Part shown: positions 14,001 through 27,469 of the stretch, piece after piece
How positions within the stretch are numbered: the stretch's first letter is position 1
Layout: every line of letters begins with the position of its first letter
NCBI GenBank assembly: GCA_023101725.1
Contig: JALJCO010003962.1
Location: 286,001-350,000, forward strand
Origin: Atherinomorus stipes
Lineage: Eukaryota; Chordata; Actinopteri; Atheriniformes; Atherinidae
DNA: 64,000 nt
Direction: 5' to 3'
Program-made: the position numbers and the translations under genes
Notes under the pieces: generated by a model
The model's input: the letters and a program-made list of their open reading frames with translations, nothing else
The model's database searches: none
Told to the model about the DNA's origin: nothing

Positions 14001-16555
14001 CCTGTTTTGAACAATTTCAGCTGGACTAACGTGTTTACATGTACTCTGGTTTTAGTCAGTCTAACACAATATTAGGATTTAGTTTCTAAAGTCATGTTCA
14101 TTTCCAAGGGTCAGGAAAAAGGCAGCGGGGGAGATACAATAATGTCCACATGGGTGCCCAGCAGTAAAATTGATTATTGTTTAAAGTAGAGCTGACTGGA
14201 GTTCTTTGAAACATTTTTATATAATGACCATCAGTGTCTGAATCAGTTTCAGATAGACTTTTTTACATCCCAACTAAACTAACCCACTTTTTTAGCATGG
14301 CAGATTTTATTTCAGTTGTTTTTCCACCTTGTAGATGTCCCAGAAGATCGAGGCGCTTGAGAAAGCTGCTCTTGCAGAGAAGCCATGGCAGCTGCTGGGA
14401 GAGGTGACGGCACAGACCCGTCCGGAAAACAGTATGCTGGAGGAAGATGTTGAGTTTGAACAGGCGTCAAGAATGGGTAGGTGAACATTCACTTGAAGGA
14501 TAAGCACAACTTTTAAATAAAAAAATGTGCAATTGTTCTCACAAGCACTATGTTTTTCTGATTTATGGTTTCTTTATAAATTGCAAGAATTCCTTTGAAA
14601 CTGTTTGAAACTTTGTGGGATTTTCGTTTTAGCTCCCGCTATCACAGAGGAAACCACATTACAGCTTGAAGACATCATCAAACAGAGAATTAAAGACCAG
14701 GTTAGCTGCTATAACTTGTTTGCTGTATGGTTTGAAAAATACAAGGTTTTCCCAATTCATAACCCGATTCATATTTACTTCTTTTTAAATGCAAGGCGTT
14801 TGATGATGTGGTCCGCAAAGAGAAACCTAAAGAGGAGGTCTTTGAGTACAAGAAGAGGCTAACTTTGGACCATGAGAAGAGCAAGCAGAGTCTAGCAGAA
14901 ATCTACGAGCAGGAATACATTAAGCAGATTCAGGTTGGACCTGTACTTCTTTTACATTGTTGGTATTGACATATACAAACTGTCTAGCATCCATTTAGTT
15001 TTGATTTTTCTTCTTCCAGCAAAAGACAGAGGAGGAAGAGAACCCAGCTCATGTAGAAATTCAAAAACTTATGGACACGCTCTTTATTAAGTTGGATGCT
15101 CTCTCCAACTTCCACTTCACACCAAAACCGGTGAGTTCTGCTTGATGTGGATTTCTGAAAGTTTCCAGGTAAAGTCAAAATGCTTAAAAAAGTGCACGCT
15201 GGTGCATTTACTGATCAACACTTTCATGTTTACTTTTTTTCACAGCCTGTTCCTGAAGTCAAAGTTGTGTCTAACTTGCCATCCATTACCATGGAGGAAG
15301 TGGCACCAGTCAGCACTAGTGATGCTATGCTGCTCGCACCAGAAGAAATCAAGGTTTACCATCAGTTCATACTGTCGTTTCGATATTCATTTGTGATTAC
15401 ACAGCCCGTCTAAAAATGGCTTATTCTTACTAAAGGGGAAGAACAAAGCTGGAGATATGTTGGGTGATGCTGAGAGGACGACAACAGACAAAAAACGTGA
15501 TAGACGTCACAAAAAGAAGGTGAAGCGTCTCAAGATTCAAGAGAAAGAAAAGAGACAGAAACTTAAAGAGGCCAGCAAAACTGGTGAGAACAAAAAGATG
15601 TCAAAGGCAGAGGTCACAGAAAACCTGAAGAAGCTCACAAAAGGAGGCAAAGCCACAATACTCAAGGTGAGCGTGTTATCTTAGTCCACTTTGCTTGGAA
15701 ATGTTTGCTTTCATGTCTTCACCATGGGAAGTCGGTACTAGCCTAGTCATAGCACTGAGTTGAGAACATCTGGAGTTAGAGGAGAAGGAAACTGGGATTT
15801 TATTAACATGGACTTGAGCCAAATTGCTGTTTAAAGGATTCCTGGTATTCAGCCAACACAGACTTGCGTGCAGTCCTCCAAAATGGCGAACAGCTCAGAG
15901 AGGACTCTTGGTTCAAAGTTAGTGCAAGTACGGAGGGCCCAGCAGCAACAGATTTTATCAAAAGAGGAAAAGCATGAACAGTCTGTAAAGCTTCAAATTC
16001 CCTAAAAACATGAAATAACTTCTGGATAAGTGATATTTATCAGACATATATTTGAAATTACTTACAACCTCTAAACTATTGACTATTTCTGTGCTATTAT
16101 TGTAACAAGATTGAAAGTCTAAGATTTTGAGAATGACTCCTTCCCAACTAAAAATGTTTAGATGAATCAATATAGAGATTATTTTAAGCCCATGATTGAA
16201 CTGTTGTGTGCTATATCAGCTGACATGTTGGTGTACTGTACCTGCACGTGGTCCATGTACCTGCATATCAGTGCCACTTCAAGCATTCAATGAATTCCTT
16301 GCATTATCCAGGCCTCACCTTTATATACCAAAATAAACTCCGCATTAACTCTTACATGACATATTTGCCTGGAGCAGTTTATCTAACCGTGTTCCTTGTT
16401 TTCAGGACGAGGGGAAGGACAAAGCTCTACGGTCCTCTCAAGCCTTCTTCTCTCAGCTGCAGGATCAGGTGAAAAGTCAGATCAAAAGTGCAAAGGACCA
16501 GTCTTCAAAGAAAAAGAAACACAAAGAAATTTCTGTCAGCAAACTCAAATTGTAA
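11013..16555 (+). CDS. mphosph10: U3 small nucleolar RNP protein MPP10
   Basis: Nucleolar component of the SSU processome. It forms a complex with IMP3 and IMP4 on U3 snoRNA for 18S rRNA processing. Exons: 11013-11102, 11551-12213, 12305-12486, 12579-12744, 14335-14476, 14633-14700, 14796-14933, 15020-15130, 15246-15353, 15436-15666 and 16406-16555. They total 2049 nt and give 682 residues, close to the human length of about 681. Visible features are the conserved N-terminal [13 protein letters not shown] block, a very long Asp/Glu-rich middle typical of the family (about residues 85-310), [33 protein letters not shown], the conserved [17 protein letters not shown] block, and a Lys-rich tail ending ISVSKLKL. 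The start was chosen because its 30-codon exon splices in phase onto the [10 protein letters not shown] exon. Confidence 0.96.
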
Positions 16556-16651
16556 TGACTGTGATGGTTTGTTTGTTTGTTTATGTACAGATTTTTTTTA
16601 AAAAAAGAAAACTGCCATATATTAAACTTGAAAGTTTGTGTAAAAATTTTC

Positions 16652-16657
16652 ATTAAA
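16652..16657 (+). terminator. mphosph10: mphosph10 probable poly(A) signal
   Basis: ATTAAA about 100 bases after the stop is followed by a GT-rich stretch (GTGTGTCTGTGTGTG). Another ATTAAA lies at 16621-16626. Either would give a very short 3' UTR. Confidence 0.55.
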
Positions 16658-16679
16658 ATGAGCAAAAACACGTGTGTCT

Positions 16680-17530
16680 GTGTGTGTTTTGCAATGAATA
16701 GAGAAGCATCAACTCCAGAAAAAATAAATTACATGAAAATATAAAAGCACTTTCCTTTGTGTAGATAGTAATTCAGTGCATGTCTCGTTGCTGGTACAAA
16801 CCTTTTTCCTCTTCAGACAAAAAGCAAGAACATGTCAGAAAACAAACATCCTTCATAAAAAATTGCAAACATTATTTATGCCTTTTATGTCAGCTAAATG
16901 CTAGAGTTTGGCTGAAATTAATGATTTTTTTTTTCTTATTTAACGAGTGAATAAATCAAGATAGACAAGGCTAGCATGTTACATAAATATCAGAAGTTAA
17001 TGCAGTGCTTCAGGTGTTTTTGACTACAGCAAAATCTTTGCTATTTACTGCAGCCTTCAATATAGAATTTTTAAGACAGTTAATGAGCTGAAAAAAGTCA
17101 TTATTTATGCTCCCTCATTTAGTAGTTTAATGTGAGTCTAGCAGCTTACCCTGCCTTAGTTTTGTTATTCTGGCATTGTACCATCTGTACATTTGATATT
17201 TAATTTTTTTCTGCATCCTGAGTTTTCTTGCTTCCATGCGTCCAATTCCTGCAAATACAACTGCTTAACAAAACTAGTTGTGTACATATTAACTACCTGT
17301 GAATAATAGCAATGACAGTAGCTGGGAATGTTGTGGAAGTTTATGAACCTTTATTAATTTATCTATATGTTAGCTATAGGATATCAGAGAGGCAGCAAAA
17401 GTGAAAATCGCTACATCTTATAATAAGCCTTACTGAAGGAGTGTAAGCTGGGCTCTGGAGTCACACCTGCGACATTCTGATTGTATGGCCACGCCCCCTG
17501 TGGTAAAATCCCCATGTCGTCACTGCAGAT
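16680..17530. other. Intergenic DNA between mphosph10 and ist1
   Basis: AT-rich with no supported exon. Towards the right the base composition becomes more mixed where the ist1 promoter should lie. An ETS-type site, CGGAAGT, occurs at 17536-17542. Confidence 0.6.
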
Positions 17531-17542
17531 AATCACGGAAGT

Positions 17543-17606
17543 AAACCAGGCGACGAAACAGACAAACACAAATAAGTTGGTGTTTGCGCTTGACTGATAT
17601 TTAACG
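17543..17606 (+). other. ist1: ist1 non-coding first exon (inferred)
   Basis: A strong donor, AACG|gtaagt, lies at 17606/17607 just after an ETS-like motif at 17536-17542. The ist1 ATG exon has an acceptor at 18148 or 18153 before its start codon. A non-coding exon ending here is therefore likely. The 5' limit is a guess. Confidence 0.5.
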
Positions 17607-18169
17607 GTAAGTGGGTTTTTTTTCGTACTATCTGCTGCCGATCGCCTTAAAACTACCCAGTTTGTCAAAGAATTTGAGTGTCTTGGATCGGTTAGTTGTT
17701 GTTTAGCTAGCGTTGAATTAGAGCTAGGAGGCTAACCATTACAGAGCAGAGTATAGCTAACAAAGCAAAGCTAATTAACCGTCAAGTTTGGCAGTCAGTG
17801 TTCTTAAATGTTTGTAATCGTGATATTATGGCGAAGTTTGTGAATAAAATGTCAGCAAATTACATTTAATTGTTTAAGGCAGCAATACCGGCCTGTTAGC
17901 TGGTGTCAGGCTAAAGCTAACATTTGTCAGTAATGGTTCATTATTTCAGGAAGTTAGCAAATGGACTGTTTATGTCTTTTGTGTTTACATGTTGTATTTG
18001 TTTATATCAAATCTGTGAAGTAACTATTTTGACATGGCTTGGTCATGCTCACATGATGAAGTGACTCACTGGATCAGGGGTGGGGGTAAATGGTTCCTAT
18101 GAGTTGGTTTATGTTTCCATGTGAAGTCAGCTCTTCTCATACTCTCAGCTCAGAGGAAAGCCTGCCATC

Positions 18170-21100
18170 ATGCTGGGAGGAGGATTCAAAGCTGAGAGGC
18201 TAAGAGTCAATCTGCGGCTGGTTATAAACCGACTCAAACTCCTTGAGAAAAAGAAAAGTGAGTCCTGCTTCTTATCCTTTTACACCTGTCATGGATGGTA
18301 TTACCAAACCAGTTGCTTGTCATGATTTCTCGTAGGTGACAGTAATGAATGATCCATTTTTTCCCCCCACCCATTTTTACAAAATTTAAAATAAAGCTGA
18401 GCTTGCCCAAAAGGCAAGGAAAGAGATTGCCGATTACCTATCATCTGGTAAAGATGAAAGAGCTCGTATCCGTGTGGAGCACATCATCAGAGAGGACTAT
18501 CTGGTAGAAGCCATGGAAATCCTGGAGCTTTACTGTGATCTGCTGCTGGCTCGCTTTGGCCTCATACAGTCCATGAAGTGAGTACTGAAACAAACTGGCA
18601 CACAGAGCACATCAATATGAGAGTTTTAGTTTATGTTTATTGCAATCCTTATCCATATTTCCTCACCTCCCAGGGAACTAGACCCAGGCTTGCAAGAGGC
18701 AGTTTCTACTCTTATCTGGGCAGCACCTCGTCTCCAGTCAGAGGTGTCTGAACTAAAAATTGTAAGTTCTGTCTGAATATAACATGGAGCTGACAGGTGT
18801 TTAAAAAAAAAGTTCTGTTCATTTGTTCCTATCAGACTGATCTTGACATTCGTATCTCTCTTGTTTCTTTCAGGTATCTGAACAGCTATGTGCAAAATAT
18901 AGCAAGGAGTACGGCAAGCTATGCAGGACAAACCAGATTGGCACAGTTAACGACAGGGTAGGTCATTTCTTCCAGTAACTGCCTGCAAGTCTATTTTGAA
19001 AGTTCATGAACCTTTCCCCCTGATAACTCGTGATGTCATCTGCTCAAATATCTGATATGTTTACAGCTGATGCACAAACTGAGTGTAGAAGCCCCTCCCA
19101 AGATTTTGGTGGAGCGCTACCTGATAGAGATCGCCAAGAACTATAATGTGCCGTATGAACCTGACGCCATGGTCCGGGTATGTTTAAAGGTTTCTTTGTC
19201 ATGCAGTAACAAGGATAAAGTTGTGCTTTCTGTTTGTTTACTCACTCACCATCTGCTTTTGTCTCTGGACAGCCTGAGGTGTGCACTGGAGAGGAGGCAG
19301 ACTTGATTGATGTGGACACTGACAGGAAGTCTGGAGGAGGAGGAGGTGGTGGTGGTGGGGGTTTCACTGCCCCTGCTGCTGCCATGCCCATGCCCATGCC
19401 TATGCCTATGCCCATGCCTATGCCGACAGCTTTCAACTATCCGCCTCCTAAAGGAGCAGTGAGTGATTTTCAACCTGTATCCAGGATTTATTTATTTATT
19501 TTTTACACTGATAGACATGCAGACAGTTTATTTATATTGCAGATATTTATATCAACTATTCTTACTTTTGCTTACATGCATTGTTGCACATAAATATAAG
19601 GGTTAATCTGAAAATAATTATACTTTGTAAAAGCTAAAGCTCTATAGAGTAACGGAGACAAGAACTTACAGCCGTCAGCAACTTCTCTTAGACTTAAGCC
19701 TGACTTTTGTTTTTCTCCAGGAACCCTTTAACACTCCCGTTGGAACCTACAACAGCTTCCAGCACCCCATGGGAGGAGGGCAGCCCCCTCAACTTCCCAC
19801 TTCTCCCCCCACATATGAGTCTGTAAGTGGCTGAGCTCTTCACATCCATGCTCCCACCCCTGTTCCCACAGATGGACAGACGGACAGGGCAGGGCACCAC
19901 TCAGGGAAGGACTGTTTATTCGGCTTGCTTACAGTTTTGCCTGCCTTCCAGACTTTTACAGCTTCTCAGAGTGGGCCTGCTTCATTCACATGGATGTACA
20001 GTTAGGTCATATATATCTGGACTTTGGCACAATCTTATTATTTTAGTTGTTCTTATTGAAATATTTTGGAGTAACAGTTATGAGCTGAATCAGGGTGTTG
20101 AAGTGCAGACTCTCAGCCTCCATAGGGGTAAACATATAATTAACCAAGTTTTTTCCATAAAGAGAAGACATTTTGCTGTAAAGTGCAAACCATTCATAAG
20201 TCTCAGCCCCAAACCCTTTTAAAAAGCTAGATCAGTTCTAGAGCAGCCTTCTTTAAAAGATTACATAAATCTGCATTAGTGATGAACCTAATGTGAAAAA
20301 GCTCTGTAAAATGTACAATGCTGCTGTGATGGCATTTCAGTACATCACATCCAGTGGTGGTCATTGATAATGCCACCAGAGATGGAAGTAGCGCAATGAA
20401 TTTTGGGGCACTTAATGGACAGCAGACATACTGCCTGCTCGGATTTGCATTCAAAGCCCAGCATGTTTTGAATGTAAAGGTGTAATTAATTTTGCAGTGG
20501 CTAAATGATCTCAATCCCCTAAATTACTCCTGAAGAGCGCTGCAGTGAAGGCCTGGCAAAGCATCGCAAAAGAGGGATGGCGCCAGGTCTCTCCCCCCCC
20601 CCCCCCCCCCCCCCCATTTAAGCTGAAAGTCTGCATTTCATTTGCAACCATTTGATTAATGTGAGATGTGCAACTAAATTGATGAAAATTGTGTCATTGT
20701 GCCAATATTTCCAGACCATAACTGTCTGTATTGACAAGTGCTTCCACTTGAGCATGATCTGTTTCTCTGAGCATGAAGACTGTAAAGAGATGAGTGTTGT
20801 CTCTGAACAGAGAGATATGGCTTCCTACTACAATAAGCTTTAGACTCATGGTGACGGTTTCTGTGAAGTAATCTCCTGCACTGAATCTTTTCTGTTTGTT
20901 TTTATATCTGCATTGTTGAACACAGTTGTCCATTCTTTGTCAGTACTAGGGATGTAACGATGTGTAAATTTCATATCACGGTTATTATCATTACAATCTC
21001 AGTATTATTGAAATACCCCACCAGCATCTTTAAAAATATTCAAAATGGGTCTAGATGTCTACTTTGTCCTCTTTTAAAGGGGAAAAAATCTCCACAGCAC

Positions 21101-22422
21101 TGTCCACGTGGGAGCCTCTGTTGCTTTTCACCATGTTTTCATAAATTAAATAATGCAAACTGGGACTGCTGTTGCTTTTTTTCAAAGTCAACTTTATTTT
21201 TAAATGTGCCACATGTTAGCCATACAACACAGATGAAACTACAGTTCTCGTAGATTATTTCCTTTTCCAGGCAATAAGCAACATAACTGAGTTTTTCAAA
21301 GTGCAGTTATCAACCATGGTTTTAACAATTATTTAAAATTTGACACAGTATTACTAATTGTTGGGAATTTTGTCACGGTTAACATGTTATCGTTACATCT
21401 CTAGTCATTACTAACAAAATCTAATTATATGTCAGGAGGAAGATGACATGATCTATAACACATTTTCTTTGTGTTTCAGATTGATGACCTTAATGACAAA
21501 CCCTCTGTTCCTTCCCAGGCTGTAGGTGAGTTCTGCACAACAAGCAGTGAAAAGATGCACTTTGGGCTGGATATTGTTAGGAACCTCACGATTCAATTAG
21601 ATTTCGATTCTTTGGGATGTGATTTGATTATATTGATTTGAATACCTCAATGTTGGTTCAATAAGAAGTAGAAATACACAAATAATTATTTTCTGCTGTC
21701 AATTTGTAAATATTTATTTTCATGCCCACATGAATATTTGTGGTACTGTATGTCACTTCACATTTTTGGGCAACAAAACATGAAAAACAGTTGCCATTTT
21801 GTTGTTGTATGATCTAATGGGACCTCAGTTTGTACAACATAAGTCACATGAACAACATCCCCCAGGGGTCGGGTGGTGAATCGATTCAGAGGATTTGCCA
21901 AATCAGTGTTAAATTGTGCAGGGAGATATTGCCATGCATCAATTAGTCAATATTTTACCCACCCTCAGATATGATGGATCAGAGGTTTGTCTTAGAAACA
22001 AATCCAGCTGAACAGAAACATCTATTGAGTATTGAAGGAAAAAATATCCCTCCCTTTTTTTTTCCTTTTTTTTAAAACTCATAACAGCACCTTTTTATAT
22101 GGTATTTCTTCATTGTGCTTATTTTTTATTTTTATTATTGTTATTATGTCTTCATGGCATGTTAAACCTCCTCTGCCAGCTGGAGGCTCATAGCTGGCCT
22201 TTTTCAGCTCTTGTTTTGACTTGCCAAATATATAAATAAATGAATTTCTCTCCAGGTCCTGGTCCTTCGTCCCACCTGTTTGACAACAACGCTCTACCAG
22301 AACTTCCCTCAGTCCCCGACACACTCCCCACATCCTCCTTTGGCGGCAACACCACCACCTCTGATGACATCGACTTTGACGATTTGACACGGCGGTTTGA
22401 GGAGCTGAAGAAGAAGACCTAA
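18170..22422 (+). CDS. ist1: IST1 homolog, ESCRT-III-associated factor
   Basis: Regulates ESCRT-III and VPS4 in endosomal sorting and cytokinetic abscission. Exons: 18170-18257, 18397-18577, 18674-18761, 18874-18957, 19067-19177, 19273-19458, 19721-19822, 21480-21525 and 22256-22422. They total 1053 nt and give 350 residues (human is about 364). Residues 1-190 are the helical IST1 domain, beginning MLGGGFKAERLRVNLRLVIN. A low-complexity linker follows, with Gly10 and a Met-Pro dipeptide run (exon 19273-19458). The tail carries LPELPSVPDTLP and the terminal DDLTRRFEELKKKT, both MIT-interacting motifs that contact VPS4/LIP5-type MIT domains. Intron 7 holds a hAT MITE and a poly-C tract. Confidence 0.96.
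20593..20615 (+). repeat. Homopolymer C tract
   Basis: About 23 consecutive C residues in ist1 intron 7. Its exact length is likely to be unreliable in the assembly. Confidence 0.9.
20947..21403. mobile_element. hAT-type MITE with 8-bp target duplication
   Basis: The left end TAGGGATGTAACGAT and the reverse complement of the right end, TAGAGATGTAACGAT, match at 14 of 15 positions. The flanks GTCAGTAC (20939-20946) and GTCATTAC (21404-21411) match at 7 of 8 bases. That is the 8-bp duplication length of hAT elements, slightly decayed. No transposase frame is present. It lies in ist1 intron 7. Confidence 0.85.
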
Positions 22423-24250
22423 TTGTTCTACGTTCGGTCTAACCTCACTCGCACGCATACAGAGGCTTGTGTCATCACCTACACAGCTCAGAAGGAGAAT
22501 TGGGAAATGTTAAGTCTTTGAGTCAGATTTTGGTAGTTCTCTTCCCCTTTCTGCAGTGAAGTCATTTTACATAGATATTAAACATACATATATTCTTACC
22601 TCATTTATATAAATAAGACCAACTTACTGAGGGTGTGGATGCTCACTAACCAACTCTGTTAGCAAGAATATAGTTTAATTTGCAGTGAGTCTCATGGTTT
22701 TCTTTCTAAATTTCATATCGTATACAATCAAGTGGTTGCTGAGCCTTGTTCACTCCTTTTCATTTAAAGTCACACTGGCTTTTAACTGTTCCCATCTGTC
22801 TGTGTGATAAACGGTATAATTAAATTTAGATTTTAACCTGATTTTTCCTGGGGTTTTGGGTTTGACTAATTTACTGGATATGCCTTGATTCTACTTTGCA
22901 CATGTTGATGTCGCTGTGATCTTTGCCACATGTCATCCAGTCCTGTTTCAGACCAGTCAAACCAGTCTGACAGGCTGCCCTGCTTTCAGCGAGGAATGGG
23001 CATACACGCTTCAGTCACCGTGTTCTCTCAGAGGCGAGGCTCCAACACTCAACTCTGTTTTTCATAAAGGTATCAGGACAGACAGAAGCCATATTTTCTG
23101 TGTTGTGCAGTCATGCAGTTTTATCACTGTGGAATGGACTTTTAAAAGACACTCATCGCTCACGGAGCTTTTAAACGTCAAGGTTGCATCTATGTTAGAA
23201 AATGCGCATGTGTGAATCCTCCTGGAAGAAGTTCTGTTGACGCTCATCAAAATTGTTCATTTGTTAAAAGCTGGTGGGACAGAGATGTAAAGAGAGACAA
23301 ACGAGTGTTTGAAATCTGTAAAATCACATTCACGGTATTGATTTATTAACACAAGTAATTTGCTCTGGAGCAAAAGGCGTGTGGTAGACAGAAGCTGTCC
23401 AGTATTTGACAAATCGGTTTTATATACACTATCCAAGTAAGAATAAAGTTTTTTTTTTGTTTGTTTTTCCCCTTTTGAATGTCAGTTTTACCAAACATCT
23501 GCATTTTTTAAAATGAAGTAACTTATTTACATTTAAGATCTTTTCAGACATAAGTAACCAAACATCAACCTGTTAGTTTTAGATTTGATTTTTGACCTCA
23601 GAGGTGATAGTTTTTGCATTGTCCTCTGTGATCATGTGCATGGGTCCTTTAGTGTGTGCGCCCCACTGCATTTGCCTTAGCTATCATCTCTCATCTGAGG
23701 CCTTGACAGTCTAATAGGATTAAGCGTTTGTTATCCATCAGGACTGGAGTCATGTTACCAGTTTTCAGTCTGTTTTTGCTTTCCATGACAAATTCTCTGT
23801 TTAAAAAAAAAGATCATTTGTGCACTGGATGCAAAGAAAAGTCTGTTCTGTCAGTAAGGGTAGATGTTTGTTTCCTGTGGAAATAGGGAGCGAGAGGGTT
23901 TTTGTTTTCTTGCAGACATGGCGCATTGCTGTAACCTAACCACACCCAGCTCTGCTTGCATGGCACATGGATGGCGGCCTTGAGTAAAATGATTCAGCAG
24001 TTTCTGGAGGCATGAGAGGATTTCCCAGCTGAATGCCAGACACTGTTTATTGATGGGTTTAACTTGTGTTGGAGGATGCAGAGAGTTAAATAACACTACA
24101 GAGCTGTGATCTGCTTATTATCTTTTCTATGTTAGACTGTTCTGTCACTCTGTATCTTCAGACACAAAGTTGTGTCTTGTTTGGAAAAAAAAAAAACAAA
24201 AACATGAGTTTTCCACAATATATGCTAAAATAATTAATAAAAGACTGTTT
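22423..24250 (+). other. ist1: ist1 3' UTR with two poly(A) signals
   Basis: AATAAA occurs at 23442-23447, followed by a long T/G-rich stretch, and again at 24236-24241. A 3' UTR of about 1.0 or 1.8 kb is therefore possible. I see no other coding sequence here. Confidence 0.6.
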
Positions 24251-24586
24251 AACTGGAATACTTCAAGGTCTCAGCACTTTGTATCTGTGTCATAATCTTC
24301 TGGAAATTTGAAAGTACTGTAATGTATAGTATAAATCAGCAGGGGGCAGTGGTGATGAACGCAAATGCACATTTTCTTCAGGCAGGCAACATGGAACCTG
24401 CTTTTAGTATTTTCCAGGCCTGAACAAGTAAGTTCTTTTTTGACATAAACTGGATGGTACACATCTGGTACCATAATGTCAAGTATGCTTGAATATAATG
24501 GCTGGCTTTAGAAACTTATTCAAACAATTATTTTACAGCAAAAACAAAGTCTGCTGACAAATATGGAAATATCTCTCTATATATAG

Positions 24587-24815
24587 TCCTCAAAATTATT
24601 CATACCCTCTAATTAAAGTGTGGTGTCTGGGGACAGTTTTGTTTGGTTGTTTATTTTAAAAAATATTTTCAACCACAATTCAAAAGCAATTTTTTATTTC
24701 ACTAAATCATAATTTTGGAAAAATGTATTTTGATTTTTCTTAGTTTCCTGTTATTTGAATCACTATTGTGAATTTAGCATTTTCTTTAACTGCAGGGTAT
24801 GAATAATTTTGAGGA
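24587..24815. mobile_element. Short Tc1/mariner-like MITE
   Basis: The left end reads TCCTCAAAATTATTCATACC, and its reverse complement closes the right end at 24794-24815. The arms are almost perfect over 22 bases and both flanks are TA-rich. At about 230 bp it is too short to code for a transposase. The Tc1/mariner assignment is tentative. Confidence 0.7.
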
Positions 24816-26580
24816 TGACTGTATGTATATATATATATGAATTATATTTTTTAAGACTATTTTTTTCTTGTTTATATTAAAGTAGCTCTCATTTGGAAAG
24901 GTCATATTTGAAATAACGGGGAAACAGCAGGGCACCACCAAATACCTCTGATAAAAGTATTTGAATTTATCATTTTTAATTCTATTACAGAATGATGTTT
25001 ATGGCTAGAATCTTCATATAAGATTTGGTTTTCTTAAAAAATATGTTTTACAAGGGTCAAGAAACAAATCATCCTTTTTCTCATATCGGTGACAATGAAA
25101 AAATAGACTCGTTTGTAGCAGTGGTAGAAACACAATAACTCCTTGAATTATTCAGTCACTTATTCTGCTGAAAATATGAGTTCAATCTGTTGCTGTGCAG
25201 AAAATGGGGCAGACTGATTCAATATGAGCTGATAGTAAAAGCTTAATCAGGATAAACTAAGTGCCTCTCAGGCATTTCAGTTTATTCTTCTTTAAGGACA
25301 CAATTTGTTAAGGAAATGAACAGCTGTTGTCATGACAACAAAGGAGACTGGATCAGTGATACTACAGGTGCTTCTCTGTCTTCACTGAGACTGAATAGTA
25401 CAGGTGAAGCTTATACAGTACTGCCTAACAAAGCAAATTAAGAGCAATGTTTCTCAGGAGTGATGAAAGATTTTTTACAAAGCTAGTCTTTTTTTAAAAT
25501 AAACTTTTAAAAGTACATCCATAAAGTCACAGTCACATTGAAATTCTTTTTGCAACCTATTTTTGTGCAGTTTAAAAGATCAAAAGTCACAAAGTGATTA
25601 CATCGAGATTTCAACAGAGATCACTTTATTCCAATTTACACAACCCTTGTCAATAAATAAGTCATTTATGATTACAGTTTTGGAACAAAATATCTAACAC
25701 AGAACTTCAAAGTGTCTATGGGACGACATGTATTCCCAAACCCAAAGCAGAAACATGAATGTAGCGGGGTTGGTTGCATAAATCATTCAGGGGGCAGACA
25801 GACTGAATCTTACAGAAGCAGCCATGAATGATGAAAAGGCATAACATGCGCTTTCAGCATGTATTACAGTGACAGAGGTTAAAAAAAAATCAATTAACCA
25901 TTAGACCCCATATGTGCAATTACATAAGTGAACCTTCCCAGTCATCCTCATGAAGGGAGTTCACTCATAGTCAGCGGTTGTGTGTCACTCACTGTGATGT
26001 AAGCTGGCAGCAGTTGGGTTGTCTGGATCCTGACCATAACATGTTTCAAGTAGCAAATAATTATGCACAAATTGCAGGGATTGATATTCAGTTATTTTTC
26101 ATGCTGAAACAAGAAGATTCTAGTGTTTTCTTTTTGACTGAGGAACAATTAAAAAGCCATTCACACTGATAATGTAACAATTACATCCAAATTAAAACAA
26201 ATCAGAAATGAATGAATGATGTCTTAGATTAAGAGATGATCACTTTGAATGTCTAAATATACTCTCAATAAAACTAAAGTCAAAGTAACTTTTAACTCTC
26301 AAAATTACTCAAATATTATATATTTTTTTATGAATTAGGGAACCTAATCTAAAAGTTTCAACATCTGTTCATATTCCTTATTTGATTTTGAAATTTAGCA
26401 TTAAATAAACAATGTGTCAACAGATGAATAACAATTGTTCAAAGCTAGCAGCTATATGCATATATACTCATTGACATATTTACATACAATAGGAGTTATT
26501 TTATTACCCAGTTATTCTGACTTACAACTACAGATACATCTAAAGATTCAGGTCATATAAATACCAGGATGTTTTACGTG
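24816..26580. other. Gene-free AT-rich stretch
   Basis: I looked here on the minus strand for the missing polycystin pore exons and found none I could support. Several short poly-A/T tracts and diffuse AT-rich DNA are present. Confidence 0.5.
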
Positions 26581-26588
26581 ATTTTGTA

Positions 26589-26730
26589 TCAGCAAAGCAA
26601 ATTCTCCAGCAAGTGCCAATGAGCGTGAATGCAGCGAGAGGATGCTGAGGTGAACACGGCATATCCTGCTAAATGTTGCATCCTCACAATGTGGCTCTGC
26701 CGGTGTACCGTCTGCACTTGTCTTCTTGCT
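26589..26730 (-). CDS. Possible terminal exon of pkd1l3
   Basis: An island of higher GC with an acceptor (CATTTAACAG) at its minus-strand start. Spliced in phase after 28483 it reads ARRQVQTVHRQSHIVRMQ, then HLAGYAVF, and after 47 codons a TGA stop. A basic helix followed by YxxF is what precedes transmembrane segment 6 in polycystins, but the hydrophobic segment does not follow. It could be a genuine shortened end, a frameshifted remnant or chance. The two other frames also stay open for some distance, which weakens the case. Confidence 0.3.
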
Positions 26731-27469
26731 CTGTTAAATGGAGAAGACACTTCAGTAAAACAACATTTTGGTTTAGTTAAACTTAAAGGAGCAGGTTTAA
26801 TGATACACTTTGGATAAAAGAGAAGTCACCTGGATGAGTAGAAACTAAAAGGGTTGCTCGACTGTAGCAGTCAACAAAATTTTTTGCTGTGTGATAAGCA
26901 GGATTACATAAAAGCTCTCAGCAGTCAACCTGAAATAAAATGTCAAGGCAACCTCTGGCTGCTTTATAAAACATGAATAATTTGTGTGTGAAATTAAATT
27001 TAGTCTGTCTTAAGTTGGTTCAAAGTCGACTCCTCCATCTTTAGATTTCTATTTAAGTTCTTGTTATGTAAAGTATTGCATATTTTATGACAACTGTCTC
27101 TGTTAAAAGTCAGAAGCAAGGATGCTAGAAGAAGGGGGCAAAGGGGCCACTGGCCCACCTTATTTCACTCCACTGTCCTATATTCTTTTCAGTCATGGAT
27201 CACAGTACTCCTGTTTAATCATTCATGTCCAAACAAAGACAAAGGCTTAGATTTTTCTTAATCTTTTCTTCACCATCCTCTTTACCAGAGATGATCAGAT
27301 AATGTAGGGGTAGCTACACATTTATGAAATGAAAAATACTTTCCTTACTATTCTTTATGTTTCTATTTTTCACATAGGATTTTATATTTTGCCCAAGAGC
27401 ACTTTGATATTTTAAAATGAATGTAATACATTAAAACAACTAAAAATTGTCTTACAGTGCTGCTTTAAA

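Noticed and set aside
14934..15019. Intronic snoRNA in mphosph10
   Set aside because: I looked for C/D or H/ACA boxes in the short introns because ribosome-biogenesis genes often host snoRNAs. No paired boxes with a terminal stem were found.
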